Shown: in pieces, positions 30,369 through 39,381 of the stretch
How positions within the stretch are numbered: position 1 is the first letter of the stretch
How the letters are laid out: the number at the start of each line of letters is the position of its first letter
Origin: Candidatus Nitrosopumilus sp.
GTDB lineage: Archaea > Thermoproteota > Nitrososphaeria > Nitrososphaerales > Nitrosopumilaceae
NCBI GenBank assembly: GCA_029862085.1
Contig: JAOTXZ010000001.1
Coordinates: 90,615 to 154,614, forward strand
Direction: 5' to 3'
DNA length: 64,000 nt
Notes under the pieces: model-generated
The model's database searches: none
Seen by the model: only the letters and a program-made list of their open reading frames with translations
What the model was told of the DNA's origin: nothing
Program-made: the position numbers and the translations under genes

Positions 30369-31931
30369 TTGGACAATAAATTATCCATTCTAGTAATATT
30401 GTTAGCTGCATCTACAGTTACTCCAATAATCCTGAATGTTTATGGTCACGGGCTAGGTGCCGAAACTTTTCCACCGGTAGACTTGAATGGAAAACTTGTG
30501 ACATTAGAAGTTGCCTCATCAACTAACGCACCAGAAGAAAATAATGATCAACAAATTTCTATTTCCTTAATTGATTTTAATTCTAGAGTTACCTTAAGAG
30601 ATGTAACATTTTTAATTAAATCTGAACTTGGAACCCAATTTCTATTTGAAAAAGAGTTCAAAGCTGATAATGGATTTTTGGTTTTTAATTTTGTTTCAGA
30701 GGATACTGATTCAATCCAAATAATTGAAGAGGAATCTGGAAATTTCTTTGGTTCTTTATTAGGATTAGAAAGCAGAATGATAAATGTTAAAGGTCCTAAA
30801 TTAAGCCAGGGAGGTCTTTACAAGTTTGACATCAGTATTCTTACTGCAGATGGATATTCAAAGAATTTAGATGAGCCAATAATTTTTAAATCCGGCATTT
30901 CTATTGCACAAACAAAATCTCACGAGATAAATGATCCAAATTTTGGCACTCAGATCATTCAATCCATTACATATTATGATGAAATAGAGGATTTTCAATA
31001 CAATCCTGATAAAAGAGAAATCTCTTTTTCAATGCCCTTTGATTGGAGTGTTGATAACATTAATCAAACATCAGTGGTCCATGAGGAATTGGTAATTCCA
31101 AAAACTTTTGGAGACTTGTTAGTTTCGGGATTTTCCATGGATATTAACAACATAAAACTTTCTGATAATATTATTACAATTGATGATTTTTCTCCCGATG
31201 AAAGAATAGTTCATTTTATAATAAATCAAAATGAGTTGTGGAATATTTACAATGAAAATGAAAACCAAGATGGGATGGCTTTCCTTGTAAGACCAAATTC
31301 AGATGAAATTCAACTAAGCTCAATAACAGCAAATGGGCAGTTCCGTGTACTTGTATCTTCTGAACCTGAGAACTTGCAATCCAACTCTAAGGCAAAAATT
31401 AATTTTAACATTATGGATATCTTTCTTAAAAACAGACCAATTGCGGTACCATATGACTTTTCCATGACAACAATTGGAAAAACTATTCATCAACAGAGCG
31501 GCACAAGCACAGATGTTAAAGATCAATATGATGCTATAGAAGTTACCATTCCAAACGATGTTTCCGGAATTGTTTATCTTAATTTTAAAAATCTCAATGG
31601 CAATGATCTTGCACGAACATCAATTCCGATAGTAATTGACAGAATAGGAGATCAACATAATGAAATCTCTATTCCGGAATGGATTCGAAACAATGCAGCT
31701 TGGTGGGCAGAAGGACAAATTGATGATGGAACATTCATTCAAGGAATTCAATATTTGATACAAAATGACATTTTACTAATTCCAAAAACACAACAGGGAT
31801 CTTCAAATTCTCAGGAAATCCCCCCATGGATAAAAAACAATGCTGCTTGGTGGGCAGAAGGACAAATTGATGATGAAACATTTGTTCAAGGATTGCAATA
31901 CTTGATACAAAATGGAATCTTACGGGTTTAA
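30369..31931 (+). CDS. secreted HGLG-family protein with two C-terminal IPxWIxNNAAWW repeats
   Basis: VYG|HGLG, MPFDWS...VVHEEL, IPEWIRNNAAWWAEGQIDDGTFIQGIQYLI and IPPWIKNNAAWWAEGQIDDETFVQGLQYLI. Confidence 0.8.
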   Translation: MDNKLSILVILLAASTVTPIILNVYGHGLGAETFPPVDLNGKLVTLEVASSTNAPEENNDQQISISLIDFNSRVTLRDVTFLIKSELGTQFLFEKEFKADNGFLVFNFVSEDTDSIQIIEEESGNFFGSLLGLESRMINVKGPKLSQGGLYKFDISILTADGYSKNLDEPIIFKSGISIAQTKSHEINDPNFGTQIIQSITYYDEIEDFQYNPDKREISFSMPFDWSVDNINQTSVVHEELVIPKTFGDLLVSGFSMDINNIKLSDNIITIDDFSPDERIVHFIINQNELWNIYNENENQDGMAFLVRPNSDEIQLSSITANGQFRVLVSSEPENLQSNSKAKINFNIMDIFLKNRPIAVPYDFSMTTIGKTIHQQSGTSTDVKDQYDAIEVTIPNDVSGIVYLNFKNLNGNDLARTSIPIVIDRIGDQHNEISIPEWIRNNAAWWAEGQIDDGTFIQGIQYLIQNDILLIPKTQQGSSNSQEIPPWIKNNAAWWAEGQIDDETFVQGLQYLIQNGILRV

Positions 31932-31968
31932 TTGAAAATTGATTCGATAATTGAACCAGTCGCTTTAA

Positions 31969-32388
31969 ATGAGAAAAAACATAATTTTCAATGCTTTGCT
32001 TAGACCTGAAATCTTACTTGAAAGAAAATCTACTTTATTTTCCATTGTAGTTGCGGGTGTTGTTGCCATATTGGCAATTCCGGTAATTATGCCTCACCTT
32101 TTACATGGTTTACATATCGTGCATATTTTTTTACATATTGGAGGAATAACACTTGCAGTATTCATTACTCTTCTTGCAACAATAGCTTACTTTAGACTAC
32201 GAACAAAACGACTTTTACTTGGTGCAATTGCATTTGCAAATTTCATTGTAGCTGAATCCGTATTATTAGTCGATGCAACCTGGCCCAACATTTACAATTT
32301 GGGTGACTTACCTTTATTAGAGGTTGGACACTTGCTTACCTTTACTACATTGGGATTGTTGGCAATAGGAGTGTTTAGAAATGACTGA
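31969..32388 (+). CDS. multi-TM membrane protein
   Basis: 139 aa, hydrophobic; overlaps wHTH gene by 8 bp. Confidence 0.7.
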   Translation: MRKNIIFNALLRPEILLERKSTLFSIVVAGVVAILAIPVIMPHLLHGLHIVHIFLHIGGITLAVFITLLATIAYFRLRTKRLLLGAIAFANFIVAESVLLVDATWPNIYNLGDLPLLEVGHLLTFTTLGLLAIGVFRND

Positions 32389-32881
32389 TAGAAATTTACA
32401 ACTACAAGAAATTATTGAAAACAACCCAGGTATCCAATTCCGAGAAATTATGCGCTCGTCTGGACTAAAAAATGGAGTTTTGAGTCACTATCTTGGAAAG
32501 CTAGAAAAAAATGGAATCATCAAAGTAACTCGGGAACCAAGACAAACTCGATTTTTCTCACCAAAGATTACTAAAGATGAATCAATTGTAATTAAAGCAC
32601 TACGAAAACAAACTCCAAGAGATTTACTTTTAGCTCTTGTAAAACAAGACGGTTTAGAGTTTGCAGAGCTTGTAAAGGAAGTAAATAAATCCCCTTCTAC
32701 TGTTTCCCTTTATCTTTCACGAATAGTACATGATGGACTAGTTGAGATAAAGTTTGAAAATCTAAAAAAGAGATATTATATTAAAGCAAGAGAGCTAATT
32801 GATCAGTTAATTGAAGACTATAGACCAAGCTTTCTTGAGAAACCAACCTCAGGGTTTGAAGATATCTTCAACTCCTTTTAG
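32381..32881 (+). CDS. tandem winged-helix transcriptional regulator
   Basis: IQFREIMRSSGLKNGVLSHYLGKLEKNGIIKV and LEFAELVKEVNKSPSTVSLYLSRIVHDGLVEIK. Confidence 0.85.
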   Translation: MTDRNLQLQEIIENNPGIQFREIMRSSGLKNGVLSHYLGKLEKNGIIKVTREPRQTRFFSPKITKDESIVIKALRKQTPRDLLLALVKQDGLEFAELVKEVNKSPSTVSLYLSRIVHDGLVEIKFENLKKRYYIKARELIDQLIEDYRPSFLEKPTSGFEDIFNSF

Positions 32882-34106
32882 TTTCCTAAAATTTATTTCT
32901 TCAATACTTGGAATTGGATTTTTATTTTCAATATTTCTTATTCCACTAGCTTTTGCTGAAGTCTATATCCCATCTCATGAATATTTGGGATATTTTGATT
33001 CAGAAGGAATCTATACAGTGGTTGGTAACATAAAAAATGAAAATAGAGACACTATAATTCCAACAATAACAGTTTCAATAGAGGATGGAAATGAAACATT
33101 TTCTAAAACCATAAAACATGTTGCAATTGCATCAGATAAAGAAATACCCTTTAAGATAAAATTCCCCGAAGTTTCAGGAAATTCTCCAATTTTAATACCT
33201 GCAAAAATTTCATTTGAAGTATCTAAAACCAAAAATGTTCCCATTGAAATTCTTTATGATAACACTCTAGTAAAACATCAAGATGGTCATCTAACAGGTA
33301 GAATACAAAATACTGGAGAAGAAACTATCTATTTTCCAAAAATATTTGCCGTAGTTCATGGATATGAGAGAGTTTTGGATACTGTGCAAAATATTGAATT
33401 TATTGAGAAAATTGAGCCAGGAGAGGTGGCAGAGTTTTCGATGTATCCTGATCCTTCAATTACAGAAGAGGTTTTTTACTATAGCTGCTTTGCTCCAGTA
33501 GATACTACCGTGGTTCCAATAACTACGAAGAAACACGATGGTGAATTTGACTTTAGATACGATTCTGGTGCATGGTATTATGATGCAAAATTTGACGAAG
33601 AAGGAACTACGCTAACAATTCGTGGATACAACAGCTATCCTCTTGAAACATATGCAAACTTTGAATTTCCTCCAATTTCGGGTAATGAAAAATTTCATGT
33701 GACAATAAATGGTGAACCAATTGATTTTATTCAGAGCATTGATGAGATGGGTTTTTGGCATATTGCATATGGTGTAGGTCCAACAACTCAGGATGTTGTA
33801 ACAATATCTGGTTTTGAGAAAGGATTCCCACCTGAATTACCCAAAATCCCACAATGGATTAGACTCAGTGCAGATTGGTGGGTGACTGATCAAATCTCTG
33901 ATTCAGAATTTCTAGAGGGCATTGACTTTTTGGTTGAGAAGCAAATTGTTTCTGTTCCTTCAAAAGAAGTTATTGCACCAACAAACTGGGAGATTCCCTT
34001 TTGGTACAAGACAACGGTAGGTTGGTGGTCTGAAGAGAAAATCTCAGATGATGATTTTCTATATGCAATTGAAAATCTTGTTGCGAGAGAAATAATAATA
34101 ATTTAA
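32856..34106 (+). CDS. secreted protein with two degenerate C-terminal IPxWxxxxxxWW repeats
   Basis: Signal peptide FLKFISSILGIGFLFSIFLIPLAFA; IPQWIRLSADWWVTDQISDSEFLEGIDFLV and IPFWYKTTVGWWSEEKISDDDFLYAIENLV. Start (TTG 32856 vs listed 32811) uncertain. Confidence 0.7.
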   Translation: MKISSTPFSFLKFISSILGIGFLFSIFLIPLAFAEVYIPSHEYLGYFDSEGIYTVVGNIKNENRDTIIPTITVSIEDGNETFSKTIKHVAIASDKEIPFKIKFPEVSGNSPILIPAKISFEVSKTKNVPIEILYDNTLVKHQDGHLTGRIQNTGEETIYFPKIFAVVHGYERVLDTVQNIEFIEKIEPGEVAEFSMYPDPSITEEVFYYSCFAPVDTTVVPITTKKHDGEFDFRYDSGAWYYDAKFDEEGTTLTIRGYNSYPLETYANFEFPPISGNEKFHVTINGEPIDFIQSIDEMGFWHIAYGVGPTTQDVVTISGFEKGFPPELPKIPQWIRLSADWWVTDQISDSEFLEGIDFLVEKQIVSVPSKEVIAPTNWEIPFWYKTTVGWWSEEKISDDDFLYAIENLVAREIIII

Positions 34107-34167
34107 AGTGGTACATTCTACGAATGACCTAGATCCATTATAAGTAAAAAATCCCCACCCGATCTCA

Positions 34168-34839
34168 ATGAATACAAAACAACTTCTAGGAATATCTATT
34201 GGAGCAATTTTTGCCATTTCCTTATTTGCTGCAGTTAGTTTGCAAGAAGCAGAAGCAAAGAAACCAGATCAAATAGGAAAGCCTGATTTTATTTCCCACC
34301 TTAATTGGAAGCAAACTGTACCTTTTGAAAAGGGAAACACGGCAGGAGCAATAGCTAAATTCTGGTGGAATGACGACAAAAGTGGATTGTATTACCAATT
34401 TCACTATAACCACCTAAATTTGGAATCAGACTTTTCTGATTATCTTTTAGAAGATGCTGAATACAAAGGAGCAACGGACGCAATCATCAAAATCCATATT
34501 CATATGAATGAAAAAGGGATTCAAGGTCCACACGTGTTAAATGTATTTGGAGGTCCATCAGAAGATGATAGTGATCTTGTAATTGATACAGAAGCAAGAA
34601 CTATCTCTGGAAAATATGACGATGGTGATGAAAATCTCAATGCACCATGTGGGAGTTGTACTGATGGAGTACGAGATAGTGGTGATTCAGTGGCATTTAC
34701 TGATGAGGATGAATTGACTGGAAAAATTCCTATTGATGAATTATGTTTGGGAAATTTGTACTTGAATGTACATACTGCTGAGCATGCTCCTGGAGGCCTT
34801 CGAGGTCAAATAATTCCAAATCCAAATGCTTGTGATTAA
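34168..34839 (+). CDS. CHRD-domain-like secreted protein
   Basis: DAIIKIHIHMNEKGIQGPHVLNVFG ... LYLNVHTAEHAPGGLRGQI. Confidence 0.75.
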   Translation: MNTKQLLGISIGAIFAISLFAAVSLQEAEAKKPDQIGKPDFISHLNWKQTVPFEKGNTAGAIAKFWWNDDKSGLYYQFHYNHLNLESDFSDYLLEDAEYKGATDAIIKIHIHMNEKGIQGPHVLNVFGGPSEDDSDLVIDTEARTISGKYDDGDENLNAPCGSCTDGVRDSGDSVAFTDEDELTGKIPIDELCLGNLYLNVHTAEHAPGGLRGQIIPNPNACD

Positions 34840-34981
34840 TCACAACCTTTTTTCTTTGTTATATTTTCCGAAGGTACCAATTTTGTTTTTATCTAATATC
34901 ACTAACTAAAATTTAACCGATCATAACCGAATGAGAAATGGAGGAGTCATACTGGTTAATCTTAGTTTATCTGGTTCTCAT

Positions 34982-36064
34982 CTAATTTTTTACCAAAATC
35001 TTATTTGAAAATCTAAATGCCACCAAGGCACCAATTACTCCCATAATTACTGCGGGAATTATTGTAAATTGTATGACTTGTGGCATTAACTCAAAGTACG
35101 TATGGTAAATCATACTGGGTGAGACCAATTTCCCAAGAAGAAATTCATTATACGTGTACATTATGTACGGATAATACACCATGTAAAAGCCAGAACCTAA
35201 AATCCCTCCAGCCACAAATGATACTTTCTTGGTTTTCCTAAATGAAACAATCAAGTCTGCCATTACAATTGGAATCATATTCATCGAATAGAATTCTACA
35301 GACTCTAGTAATGCAAAATTAGGCACGATTGCAGTCATCCCATAGATTAACAAAAATAATCCTCCAAGAATTGTAATTACTCCAGGTTTGAAATTTGATA
35401 GTTTTGCAGTAACAATACAAATCAACGAAATAAAAAATGGATATGCAACTGTTGCAATTACAAAGGCAAAAGTTGGTTCAGGATTAAATTCAAAATAATC
35501 TGTATTTGAAAATGGTAGAGACAATGAAGAAATTACTCCAGAGCCTGCAAGCCAAACAGGTAAAGTTGCTAAAACTAGTAAATAGTTTGCAAAATTATTT
35601 TTTAATTCACGTGTTTTTAAAAATCTAGAAATTCCAAACATCCCACCTAAACTACAAAATAACATTCCTCCAAGCAAAGTAAAGTGAGGTGGACTAAGTA
35701 ATCCATCTAAACCAAAATTTGAATGCCAAACATAATCAAAAGGACCAGCTCCGACAAGCAGAAAAATTCCAATAAACTTTAGTTGTAGAGGTAACCTAAA
35801 CACATCTTTAGATTCTTGTAAATTTCTATAACCTAGAAAAGAAATTGCCGCACCAATTAATCCAATTGCAACACCAGAATACATCAATGCATGTGGTGGA
35901 GAAAAAAATGATTCAGGTTTGTTTAAGAGATGATTTGTAATATCCCAACTACCACCAACTGTTACAAGCAAAATTCCAAGACTTGCAAGAATACTTCCAA
36001 TTAGAAAAATCTTTGGAGAATTTTTCTGCAAAGAACTATGAAACTGTGTTTGTCTTATTTCCAA
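34982..36064 (-). CDS. multi-TM membrane protein
   Basis: 360 aa with many hydrophobic segments. Confidence 0.7.
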   Translation of the reverse strand: MEIRQTQFHSSLQKNSPKIFLIGSILASLGILLVTVGGSWDITNHLLNKPESFFSPPHALMYSGVAIGLIGAAISFLGYRNLQESKDVFRLPLQLKFIGIFLLVGAGPFDYVWHSNFGLDGLLSPPHFTLLGGMLFCSLGGMFGISRFLKTRELKNNFANYLLVLATLPVWLAGSGVISSLSLPFSNTDYFEFNPEPTFAFVIATVAYPFFISLICIVTAKLSNFKPGVITILGGLFLLIYGMTAIVPNFALLESVEFYSMNMIPIVMADLIVSFRKTKKVSFVAGGILGSGFYMVYYPYIMYTYNEFLLGKLVSPSMIYHTYFELMPQVIQFTIIPAVIMGVIGALVAFRFSNKILVKN

Positions 36065-36093
36065 TTTGATCTTCTTAGAATGTCCTTAGAATA

Positions 36094-36675
36094 TTAGGGA
36101 TTAACATTTACTGTATATACCAAAACATATTCTCCTTGGTGGTCAAGTTGACCTTCTGTTGGAAAGTGAGAAAGAGAGCTAGTATGAGGAATATCAATTG
36201 ATTTTACATAAACAGTAAATGGCCCCAACTCATCAGGTGTGATTTGAAGGTCCATAGTATATTTTGTTCCTGGATGAATAGGTCTGCTCATAGCCTCAAT
36301 AGAAGGATACTGGGCATAAACAGTCTCCAATCCACCGCTGTATTTTGCTCCAATCTCATCTCCAGATTCGATGTAAATAGGAGAATTTGAAAAATCATAA
36401 CTAACCATTCTTACAATTCCATCTGTTTTTGTCAAGGTAGGAAAGGCAGCTGATACTATGTGAATGTCTCCATAATCACCTATATTTTCTGAAATTGTGC
36501 TTAATCTAAACGATTCACCTAAATTGATTTGTGTGCTTGAAACTTCAGCTTCCAAATAGGGTGTTGGAGTAAACTGATCTTTACCAAGAAATTTCTCAGG
36601 TAAAACAAAAACAGTCATTGCAAAGTACGCAGATAATGAAACTACAATAATTCCAATTATGATAAATTTTTTCAA
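36094..36675 (-). CDS. membrane-anchored extracytoplasmic protein
   Basis: N-terminal TM, 193 aa; same strand as 34982..36064. Confidence 0.65.
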   Translation of the reverse strand: MKKFIIIGIIVVSLSAYFAMTVFVLPEKFLGKDQFTPTPYLEAEVSSTQINLGESFRLSTISENIGDYGDIHIVSAAFPTLTKTDGIVRMVSYDFSNSPIYIESGDEIGAKYSGGLETVYAQYPSIEAMSRPIHPGTKYTMDLQITPDELGPFTVYVKSIDIPHTSSLSHFPTEGQLDHQGEYVLVYTVNVNP

Positions 36676-36749
36676 TTGATATGGTAGCCTAAACCGCTAA
36701 ATATTAAGAATAATCTTATTATACAAATTTCTATCAAATTTAATATCTA

Positions 36750-37526
36750 ATGCTTCCTATACGTGATGAAAATCCACATCCACCTGGATTCAAACCAATA
36801 GTAACTTATGCCTTAATTGTAGCGAATGTAATTGTATTTTTTATTGAAGTAATTTACACAGGTCAATTTATCGATTTTACCAATGAAAATGCCTTTTCAT
36901 TATTTTACAATTGGGGAGCAGTTCCTAATTGTGTTACAGGTGCAACTGCATCAACCATTGACTTTGGTGCAGGGCCAGAAATTATTCAATGTCCTTCTCA
37001 ACCATACATTTCTCTTCTTAGTTCTATTTTCTTGCATGGTGGGGCTATGCATCTTGGTGGCAATATGTTATTTTTGTGGATATTTGGAGATAACATAGAG
37101 GCAAAGTTTGGTAAAATAAAATATCTTGGAATTTATTTAATTTGGGGAATCCTTGCAGGCTTGATACACGTAATGGGTGATTCAACAAGCGCAATCCCTG
37201 CCGTTGGAGCTTCTGGTGCAATATCTGGAATATTAGGAGCGTATTTGATTATGTTCCCCAAGACTAGAATTCAGACCTTTTTGATGTTGGGTTTCTTTTG
37301 GAGAATGATGCATATTCAAGCAAGATGGTTCTTACCATTTTGGTTTATTTTTCAAAACTTACTCCCATTTTTCATAGGTGGTTTCGGTGTCGCAGGAGGA
37401 GGTGTAGCATATCTTGCCCACATTGGAGGATTTTTAGTTGGGTTAGCATCAGGCTACCTTTTCAAGAAAACACACAAATCTGATTTTACTTATGGAACTC
37501 GCTATGGGTATAGACCTGATTACTAA
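36750..37526 (+). CDS. rhomboid-family intramembrane serine protease
   Basis: FLHGGAMHLGGNMLFLWIFGDNIE, GASGAISGILGAYL (Gx(S) active site), YLAHIGGFLVG. Confidence 0.93.
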   Translation: MLPIRDENPHPPGFKPIVTYALIVANVIVFFIEVIYTGQFIDFTNENAFSLFYNWGAVPNCVTGATASTIDFGAGPEIIQCPSQPYISLLSSIFLHGGAMHLGGNMLFLWIFGDNIEAKFGKIKYLGIYLIWGILAGLIHVMGDSTSAIPAVGASGAISGILGAYLIMFPKTRIQTFLMLGFFWRMMHIQARWFLPFWFIFQNLLPFFIGGFGVAGGGVAYLAHIGGFLVGLASGYLFKKTHKSDFTYGTRYGYRPDY

Positions 37527-37563
37527 ATCAAAGAATAAATCAAAGAATTATTTCAAACAATTT

Positions 37564-37740
37564 ATGCCCTTGATTACGGTATCAATGTATCCTGGACGAT
37601 CTCAAGAACAAAAAGATGAATATGCAAAGGCAATCACAAAGTCAGCTGTAGAGATTTTAAAAACAAAAGAGAACCACGTAATTGTAGTTTTTGAAGATAA
37701 CCCAAAGGAAAACTGGTTTTTGGCAGGAAACCAACTTTAA
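37564..37740 (+). CDS. 4-oxalocrotonate tautomerase-like protein
   Basis: MPLITVSMYPGRSQEQKDEYAKAITKS: Pro after initiator Met; the ORF-track start (37492) is too far upstream. Confidence 0.85.
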   Translation: MPLITVSMYPGRSQEQKDEYAKAITKSAVEILKTKENHVIVVFEDNPKENWFLAGNQL

Positions 37741-37840
37741 TTTTTTTTAAAAAAACTGGAAAATTCCAGCATGTCGTTGATATGCACATACACACAACGG
37801 TCTAATGGTTAACTTGGGAAAAATTTGCATAATAATCAAA

Positions 37841-37863
37841 TGGTACATTAGATAAATGTACCA
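37841..37863. repeat. perfect 8-bp inverted repeat TGGTACAT-N7-ATGTACCA
   Basis: Read directly; lies between convergent genes. Confidence 0.75.
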
Positions 37864-37877
37864 TCCTAAAATAAAAT

Positions 37878-37997
37878 TTACAATCCTTGAGTGCCTATTG
37901 CATCTTCGTTGTTGTGAATTTTATCAATGTGTTTTGACAGTTGATTATTATCCTCAAATATCGATTCACAGTAGGGACATTTACTTTCTTGTGACAT
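37878..37997 (-). CDS. 39-aa C2H2 zinc-finger microprotein (MSQESKCPYCESIFEDNNQLSKHIDKIHNNEDAIGTQGL)
   Basis: CPYC...HIDKIH; ATG rc at 37995-37997, TAA rc at 37878-37880. Confidence 0.65.
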   Translation of the reverse strand: MSQESKCPYCESIFEDNNQLSKHIDKIHNNEDAIGTQGL

Positions 37998-38085
37998 GGT
38001 ATTACTATACAATTCACCTATTTATGGTAGTCTAAAGGAATTCAAATTTCTTAATTCTTTTATTCTCATTATAAATACAACTTCT

Positions 38086-38892
38086 ATGAAAGCCGCAGTT
38101 GTTCAGTTTAAAACCTCTACCAACAAAGAAACTAATCTAAAAAAAATACTTAATTACATTTCAAAGGCTGCAAAAAACCAGGCAACGCTAGTGGCATTTC
38201 CAGAATTTATGATGTTTTACACAAATTCTTCTCAATCTCCAAAACAACTGGCAAATTTGGCTGAAACAATAAACGGAAATTTTGTAAATACCATAGCAAA
38301 ATCAGCAAAAGAACATCAAATTCAGGTAATAGGTTCGTTTTATGAAAAGAGCACAAAAAAAAACCGGGTCTATGACACTTCCTTTGTAATTGATAAATCA
38401 GGCAAAGTAATCTCTACTTATCGAAAAATTCATCTCTATGATGCCTTGGGATTTAAAGAATCCGACAAAATGATCTCGGGATCGAGGATTTCAAAACCTG
38501 TTAAGACATCAATTGGTACAGTTGGTATGATGATTTGTTATGACTTGAGGTTTCCCGAAATGTCAAGATCACTTGCAGTTTCAGGCTCTGAAGTTTTAGT
38601 TGTTCCCTCTGCATGGGTAAAAGGTGACATGAAAGAAGAACATTGGTTAACAATAAACAAAACTCGTGCTATTGAAAATGGTTGTTATGTAATCTCACCT
38701 GATCAAGTGGGTAACATTTACTGTGGACGGAGTGTTGTGGTGGATCCTTATGGAAAAATTTTACTTGATATGAAAAAGAAACAAGGAATAGGTTTTGTTA
38801 ACATTGAATTAAAAAAGATAAAAAATATTCGCAAAGTCTTACCTTTACTTAAAAACCGAAGAATAGATGTTTATCCTAACTTGAAGGTTTAG
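38086..38892 (+). CDS. carbon-nitrogen hydrolase (nitrilase/Nit superfamily)
   Basis: AFPEFMM (E), YRKIHLYD (K), MICYDLRFPEMSR (C). ATG 38086 preferred to listed start. Confidence 0.92.
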   Translation: MKAAVVQFKTSTNKETNLKKILNYISKAAKNQATLVAFPEFMMFYTNSSQSPKQLANLAETINGNFVNTIAKSAKEHQIQVIGSFYEKSTKKNRVYDTSFVIDKSGKVISTYRKIHLYDALGFKESDKMISGSRISKPVKTSIGTVGMMICYDLRFPEMSRSLAVSGSEVLVVPSAWVKGDMKEEHWLTINKTRAIENGCYVISPDQVGNIYCGRSVVVDPYGKILLDMKKKQGIGFVNIELKKIKNIRKVLPLLKNRRIDVYPNLKV

Positions 38893-39343
38893 GTTTTCTG
38901 GTTTCACATTTAAAATTTGAGCACTGTCTAGTCCATTTTTGGTTTCGTGAGTAACGAAAAATTATCATAGGCCATTTGCATTCCTCACATGCCACTTTAG
39001 TGGCTCTCAGTCTTGCCTTTTGTAAAAGGGGAGTTGATGCTTTGCACCCACCATAAAAGTTTGAACAACCCATGAATCTTTTTCTAGTTGTTCTTGATCG
39101 AATTACCATTAATTCACCTAGCTTACATTCGGGACATGACACCAGTCCTTTCTTTGGAGCATTGGTTCCTAAAATAATGTACTTTCTTTCTTTTGATGAC
39201 CAAGAAAGAAATCCATTACTATCAAAATATTGCGCGATCTCTTTTTTGAAGATCAATATTTTGGACTTTGTGTTTCTTACGGTGTGTCTTTGTTTCTTCT
39301 CTTTTACTTGGATAGTTTGAAGCTGATTTTTTTTTGCACGCAT
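38876..39343 (-). CDS. stand-alone topoisomerase-type C4 zinc-ribbon protein
   Basis: CPECKLGELMVIRSRTTRKRFMGCSNFYGGC and CEECKWPMIIFRYSRNQKWTRQCSNFKC. Confidence 0.75.
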   Translation of the reverse strand: MRAKKNQLQTIQVKEKKQRHTVRNTKSKILIFKKEIAQYFDSNGFLSWSSKERKYIILGTNAPKKGLVSCPECKLGELMVIRSRTTRKRFMGCSNFYGGCKASTPLLQKARLRATKVACEECKWPMIIFRYSRNQKWTRQCSNFKCETRKPKPSS

Positions 39344-39381
39344 TTTTTCTATTGATTTTACTAAAACGATTTTTATAGGGA

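Noticed and set aside
32811-32856. Listed start of the 431-aa ORF
   Set aside because: Leads to a long non-signal extension inside the wHTH gene; a later TTG start gives a normal signal peptide.
37492-37563. Upstream extension of the tautomerase ORF
   Set aside because: It overlaps the rhomboid gene, and 4-OT enzymes need Pro directly after Met, as at 37564.
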